A stretch of 64,000 bases of DNA, taken from JAKSPM01 sp964450645 (lineage in GTDB: Bacteria; Bacillota; Clostridia; Oscillospirales; Oscillospiraceae). The stretch covers positions 10,118 to 74,117 of the forward strand of contig CAYVEB010000003.1 of NCBI GenBank assembly GCA_964450645.1. Reading direction: 5' to 3'. A program made the translations under genes and the position numbers. Below are positions 61,127-64,000 of this stretch, one piece after another (position 1 is the stretch's first letter; each line of letters starts with the position of its first letter). The notes beneath the pieces were generated by a model. The model saw only the letters and a program-made list of their open reading frames with translations, was not told the origin of the DNA and did not search any database.

Positions 61127-61867
61127 TTATTTCTCCAGCTTGACAGCTGTTTCCAGTGCGATTTGCATCATCTCGCGGAACGAAGTCTGGCGCTCTTCCG
61201 CCGACAAGTTCTCGCCCGTGAGCACATGATCGGAAATTGTGCAAATCGCCAGCGCGTTTTTGCCATAGCGCGCCGCGTTCATATACAGCCCAGCGGCCTC
61301 CATCTCGATGGCCATCACGCCCATGCGGATCCAGCCGGAGTTATCGCGAAGGAATTCCGGAACGCCCTCGTTGTCGCCATAGAACGCGTCGGAGGAAAGA
61401 ACATTTCCCACATGGTATGCCGCGCCGATTTCCTTGCAGGTCTCCACACACTTGCTCAGCATATCAAACGAGGCGATCGGCGCGAACTGACCGCGCAGGC
61501 GGAACTGCGTTGCCCAAGCGGAGTCGGTGCAGGCGCCCTGCGCCACGACAATATCGCGGACATGGATGTCCTTATTGATCGATCCAGCGGAGCCAATCCG
61601 CATAATATTTTCCACCCCAAAGGCGTTGTACAGCTCGTGCGAGTAGATGCCAATAGACGGAATACCCATGCCGGAGGCCATCACAGAGACCTTGACTCCC
61701 TTGTAAGTACCGGTATAGCCTTGGACGCCGCGGACGTTGTTGACCAGCTTGGGATTTTCCAGAAAGTTCTCCGCAATATATTTCGAACGCAGCGGATCGC
61801 CCGGCATTAAAACAGTCTGTCCAAAATCCCCAGGTGCGGCATTGATATGAGGAGTTGGATAATTCAT
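61127..61867 (-). CDS. deoD: Purine-nucleoside phosphorylase (DeoD type)
   Basis: 246 residues. It phosphorolyses purine nucleosides to base plus (deoxy)ribose 1-phosphate. Hexameric-type motifs are TVLMPGDPLRSKYIAE, GSAGSI, the substrate Glu in MAIEMEAAGLY, and SDHVLTGE. GGGAG precedes the ATG at 61867. It feeds DeoB, the next gene. Confidence 0.95.
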   Translation of the reverse strand: MNYPTPHINAAPGDFGQTVLMPGDPLRSKYIAENFLENPKLVNNVRGVQGYTGTYKGVKVSVMASGMGIPSIGIYSHELYNAFGVENIMRIGSAGSINKDIHVRDIVVAQGACTDSAWATQFRLRGQFAPIASFDMLSKCVETCKEIGAAYHVGNVLSSDAFYGDNEGVPEFLRDNSGWIRMGVMAIEMEAAGLYMNAARYGKNALAICTISDHVLTGENLSAEERQTSFREMMQIALETAVKLEK

Positions 61868-61910
61868 AGTAGTTCTCCCTTCAAATAAAATATATCGAAA
61901 ATTCCGGCGA

Positions 61911-62504
61911 TCACAGCAGCTTGCTGACCTTTGTGTGGTCGCGGATATTTTTGATCCAGCACTTGTGGCACATGGCAACATAGCTGTCGTTTCCGCCCAG
62001 CAGCAGCTGCGCGCCCTCGGTGACAATGTAGCCCTCGCTGTCGATTCTGGCGTTGACGGTCGCCTTTGAGCCGCACGCGCACATGGTCTTGATCTCCGTA
62101 ATGGAATCGGCCAATTCAAACAGGCGGCGGCTGCCGGAAAAGAGGTGGCCCTGGAAGTCGGTCCGCAAGCCGAAGCACAGGACGGGGATATTTTCAAAAT
62201 CCACCAACTCCCGCAGTTGATTAATCTGTTCCTCGGTCAGAAACTGACATTCGTCTACCAAAATGACGTCCGTCTTCCCGTGGGCGGCATAGACCTCCCG
62301 GATGTCCTTTTCAGGAGAAATCGCCTCCACCTCCGCCGTCAGGCCAACCCGCGAACGCAGGGTATACTGCCCGTCCCGATGATCGGCCGCAGGCTTGATG
62401 AGCCACGTCTTCATGCCGCGCTCCTCGTAATTATACTTTGTAATGAGCGCAGTCGCGGTCTTCGACGATCCCATTGCACCATATTTAAAATAAAGCTTTG
62501 CCAT
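61911..62504 (-). CDS. tdk: Thymidine kinase (type II)
   Basis: 197 residues. The Walker A is YGAMGSSKTATAL, the catalytic region VDECQFL, the lasso VCCFGLRTDFQG-like LCFGLRTDFQG, and the zinc Cys pairs are CACG and CHKC. GGAGGAG lies 4 nt before the ATG. It is the first gene of the nucleoside locus. Confidence 0.95.
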   Translation of the reverse strand: MAKLYFKYGAMGSSKTATALITKYNYEERGMKTWLIKPAADHRDGQYTLRSRVGLTAEVEAISPEKDIREVYAAHGKTDVILVDECQFLTEEQINQLRELVDFENIPVLCFGLRTDFQGHLFSGSRRLFELADSITEIKTMCACGSKATVNARIDSEGYIVTEGAQLLLGGNDSYVAMCHKCWIKNIRDHTKVSKLL

Positions 62505-62537
62505 GGAGCTCCTCCGGGTCATTCTATTTGTTTGGTA

Positions 62538-62566
62538 ATTATAGCAGATATTCACAAAAAGTGCAA
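62538..62566 (-). promoter_or_regulatory. Sigma-A promoter of the tdk-deoD-deoB-cdd locus
   Basis: -35 TTGCAC, a 17-nt spacer and a perfect TATAAT on the minus strand, 34 nt before the tdk start. Just upstream is an inverted repeat TTGGAAC / GTTCCAA (62584-62590, 62602-62608), a possible operator. The remaining gap to 63050 is AT-rich and holds no supported gene. Confidence 0.8.
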
Positions 62567-63009
62567 GGGCTATTGGTAATTTCTTGGAACTTTTGGCAAT
62601 TGTTCCAAAGTTTTCCAATTTCTTTTGGCAATTTTCTACAATTCTTTCGACCTTTACGTGGCAAAATTCAAAGAATTGGGGCGAATTTTCTCCCCGCATC
62701 GCGCGGCAAATTGGGGCGCGGCCTTGCCAAACGGGCGGCCTTGTGGAGCACGAATCCTGATTCCCGAAAAAGTTGATTTTTATAAAATTTCAGTATAATA
62801 TATTTTTTGGCTTTTAAAAAAGGGCATTCCATGGAACTGGCCATGCGCAAATGCAGCAGTTCCTTCTCAGTCTGCTCCTCGGCCAGGAGTACGCGGGAGT
62901 TTGCCTTTGCTGCGTCGTTGGAAATGTCCGCGCGCAGCGATTGTACGACGTGCTGGATTCCGTTCCGTATACCGCAATAACTACGCGAAAAGGACCGAAT
63001 CGCACACAA

Positions 63010-63043
63010 AACCGCACAGAGCTGAAATTGGCTCCGTGCGGTT
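63010..63043 (-). terminator. Terminator of the CofE-like gene
   Basis: The stem AACCGCAC / GTGCGGTT with inner GAGC/GCTC pairing, followed on the minus strand by TTTTGTGTG. It begins 8 nt past the stop codon. Confidence 0.8.
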
Positions 63044-63050
63044 CGTGAAA

Positions 63051-63749
63051 TTATAGCTGACGGATGCGCCCCATAGGCGTTTGCTGATCGTCCTGGCCAA
63101 GCGGATTGTCCTTCAAAACGCGGGCGTAGAAACGCTTGTCCATGCTCTTGTCGGAAACGCCCAAAATTTGGCCCTCCAAATCGTTGATATCCACAATGCA
63201 AACCCGGTGGCCGATTCGCTGGGCGATCTGCGCCGCCACCAGATCCGGCTTCTCCGGGCCGAGCACCACATATCGGTTATAGGGCGGAATGGTGTTGTGG
63301 CACGGCCCGTCGATCGACCGGGCGCGGTACCCCGCCACCGCGTAAAACCAGCCTTTTTTGTGGAAAATCTTTTTACCGATCACCGAGCAAGCCGCCGCGA
63401 ACAAAATCCGCAGCGTGCCGCACTCGCGCAGCGCACATTCCATCGTCTCCGGCATTCCCAGGCCAATGCCGTGCGGCGTCTTCGTCACATATTTGCTCAG
63501 CCAGACCGCCATCTTCCGCGGATGAATCTCCGATAAGGGGATCGCGCGCTTCTGCGTACACGCAACGCATTTTTCCGAGATAAACAAAATATCCTGCGGC
63601 TCGGTCAGTACGGGAGTGCCGTACTGGTCGGCCACATCCAAAATGTCGTCTTGATCGGTGATCAGGTGTGTCCAGATTGGCAGACGCTGAAAGCGCTTGC
63701 CGTCGACTTCGATAATCTCATTTTTACCGGGATTGGGTTTTTGTTCCAT
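63051..63749 (-). CDS. CofE-like (coenzyme F420-0:L-glutamate ligase family) protein
   Basis: 232 residues. The family fold is recognisable from LPIWTHLITDQDDILDV, the metal/GTP region LFISEKCVACTQKRAIPL, and GPCHNTIPPYNRYVVLGP. True CofE adds glutamates to F420, but homologues like this one are widespread in Firmicutes without F420, where their substrate is unknown. ATG 63749 is preferred (AAAGGA 9 nt upstream) over ATG 63755. It lies just downstream of the 5S rRNA on the same strand. Confidence 0.75.
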   Translation of the reverse strand: MEQKPNPGKNEIIEVDGKRFQRLPIWTHLITDQDDILDVADQYGTPVLTEPQDILFISEKCVACTQKRAIPLSEIHPRKMAVWLSKYVTKTPHGIGLGMPETMECALRECGTLRILFAAACSVIGKKIFHKKGWFYAVAGYRARSIDGPCHNTIPPYNRYVVLGPEKPDLVAAQIAQRIGHRVCIVDINDLEGQILGVSDKSMDKRFYARVLKDNPLGQDDQQTPMGRIRQL

Positions 63750-63794
63750 AACCATACATCCTTTGCAATGTCTATATATATCTCGTGCAAAACA

Positions 63795-63824
63795 CGATAC
63801 GGCACGCAGATGCGTGCCGTATCG
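63795..63824 (-). terminator. rRNA operon terminator
   Basis: A 13-bp or longer perfect stem (CGATACGGCACGCA / TGCGTGCCGTATCG) immediately after 5S rRNA, followed on the minus strand by TGTTTTGC. Confidence 0.85.
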
Positions 63825-63828
63825 CTTA

Positions 63829-63944
63829 TGTTGGCGTTACCTATTTTTGCGGCCAGTCGCCCGGCAACTATCGTCAGCGGTCCTGAGCTTAACTTCTGTG
63901 TTCGGGATGGGAACAGGTGGACCCTCAGGCCAATCAACACCAAC
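63829..63944 (-). rRNA. rrf: 5S ribosomal RNA
   Basis: On the minus strand the sequence begins GTTGGTGTTGATTGG and contains the invariant 5S segment CCATCCCGAACACAGAAGTT. It closes with GGTAACGCCAAC, which pairs with the 5' end. It is about 116 nt. The sequence from 63945 to 64000 is the spacer toward a 23S gene that must lie beyond the right edge. Confidence 0.95.
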
Positions 63945-64000
63945 TTTTCAGGATATACCCTGAAAACTGAACAATGAGGTTTGCAAATCACAACGGCTTC

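Noticed and set aside
62668..63201. Overlapping open frames on both strands in the gap between tdk and the CofE-like gene
   Set aside because: None has a start signal or a recognisable domain, and one overlaps the CofE-like gene in antisense. The interval is best left as non-coding, perhaps with gene debris.

Overview
The window reads as a GC-rich, spore-forming anaerobic Firmicute of the class Clostridia, most like the Oscillospiraceae and relatives (taxonomy is inferred). The basis is the set spoIIGA-sigE, spo0A, a SpoVB-like flippase, rubrerythrin, hemZ, rqcP, a VanW protein, and a carbonyl-branch Wood-Ljungdahl cluster. A run of 10 Ns (20479-20488) inside metF shows that this is a scaffolded, probably metagenome-derived, assembly. 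No tRNA genes, CRISPR array, prophage or complete insertion sequence were seen.

Layout. 1-7.7 kb: truncated exonuclease, rubrerythrin, a ferredoxin plus a double-NUDIX protein, a lipoprotein with an 18-bp tandem repeat, citrate-lyase maturation genes (citC, fused citXG) and a CarD-like regulator. 8.5-14.2 kb: a sensor-like ATPase lacking its phospho-acceptor His, a SHOCT membrane protein, rarA, a DUF951 protein and spoIIGA-sigE. 15.1-17.4 kb: GtrA protein, acyl-ACP thioesterase and spo0A. 17.9-28.5 kb is the most distinctive region: lpdA, metF, cooC, acsD, a single-chain fusion of acsC and acsE, acsB, and an iron-sulfur aldo/keto reductase. 28.6-45.4 kb: TauE exporter, zinc-ribbon protein, recJ-relA-dtd-MBL-hemZ, a metal-ligand-deficient amidohydrolase, SpoVB-like flippase, hup-rqcP, pyridoxal kinase and a giant GtrA-YfhO fusion. 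45.6-49.2 kb: two decayed genes, a D-lactate-dehydrogenase-like gene and a hairpin-rich repeat. 48-51.6 kb: a minus-strand thiamin operon (thiE, HAD phosphatase, thiD, cytX) under a TPP riboswitch. 51.8-53.8 kb: VanW protein and udk, separated by a long palindrome. 54.2-62.5 kb: a minus-strand nucleoside salvage and uptake locus (tdk, deoD, deoB, cdd, BMP lipoprotein, ABC ATPase, two permeases). 63-64 kb: a CofE-like protein and a 5S rRNA ending an rRNA operon that enters from the right edge.

How the parts fit. The 17.9-28.5 kb genes would take methylene-THF to methyl-THF (MetF), move the methyl group to the corrinoid protein (AcsE domain to AcsC domain and AcsD), and form acetyl-CoA on AcsB, with CooC as the nickel-loading ATPase. 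No CO dehydrogenase gene is visible. The nucleoside locus imports nucleosides and breaks them down to bases and pentose phosphate. The thiamin genes salvage or build thiamin from hydroxymethylpyrimidine. Repeats shared by distant intergenic regions (a ~185-bp element upstream of cooC and pdxK, a multi-hairpin element at 19.5 and 47.8 kb, and AT-rich palindromes at gene ends) suggest several small dispersed element families.
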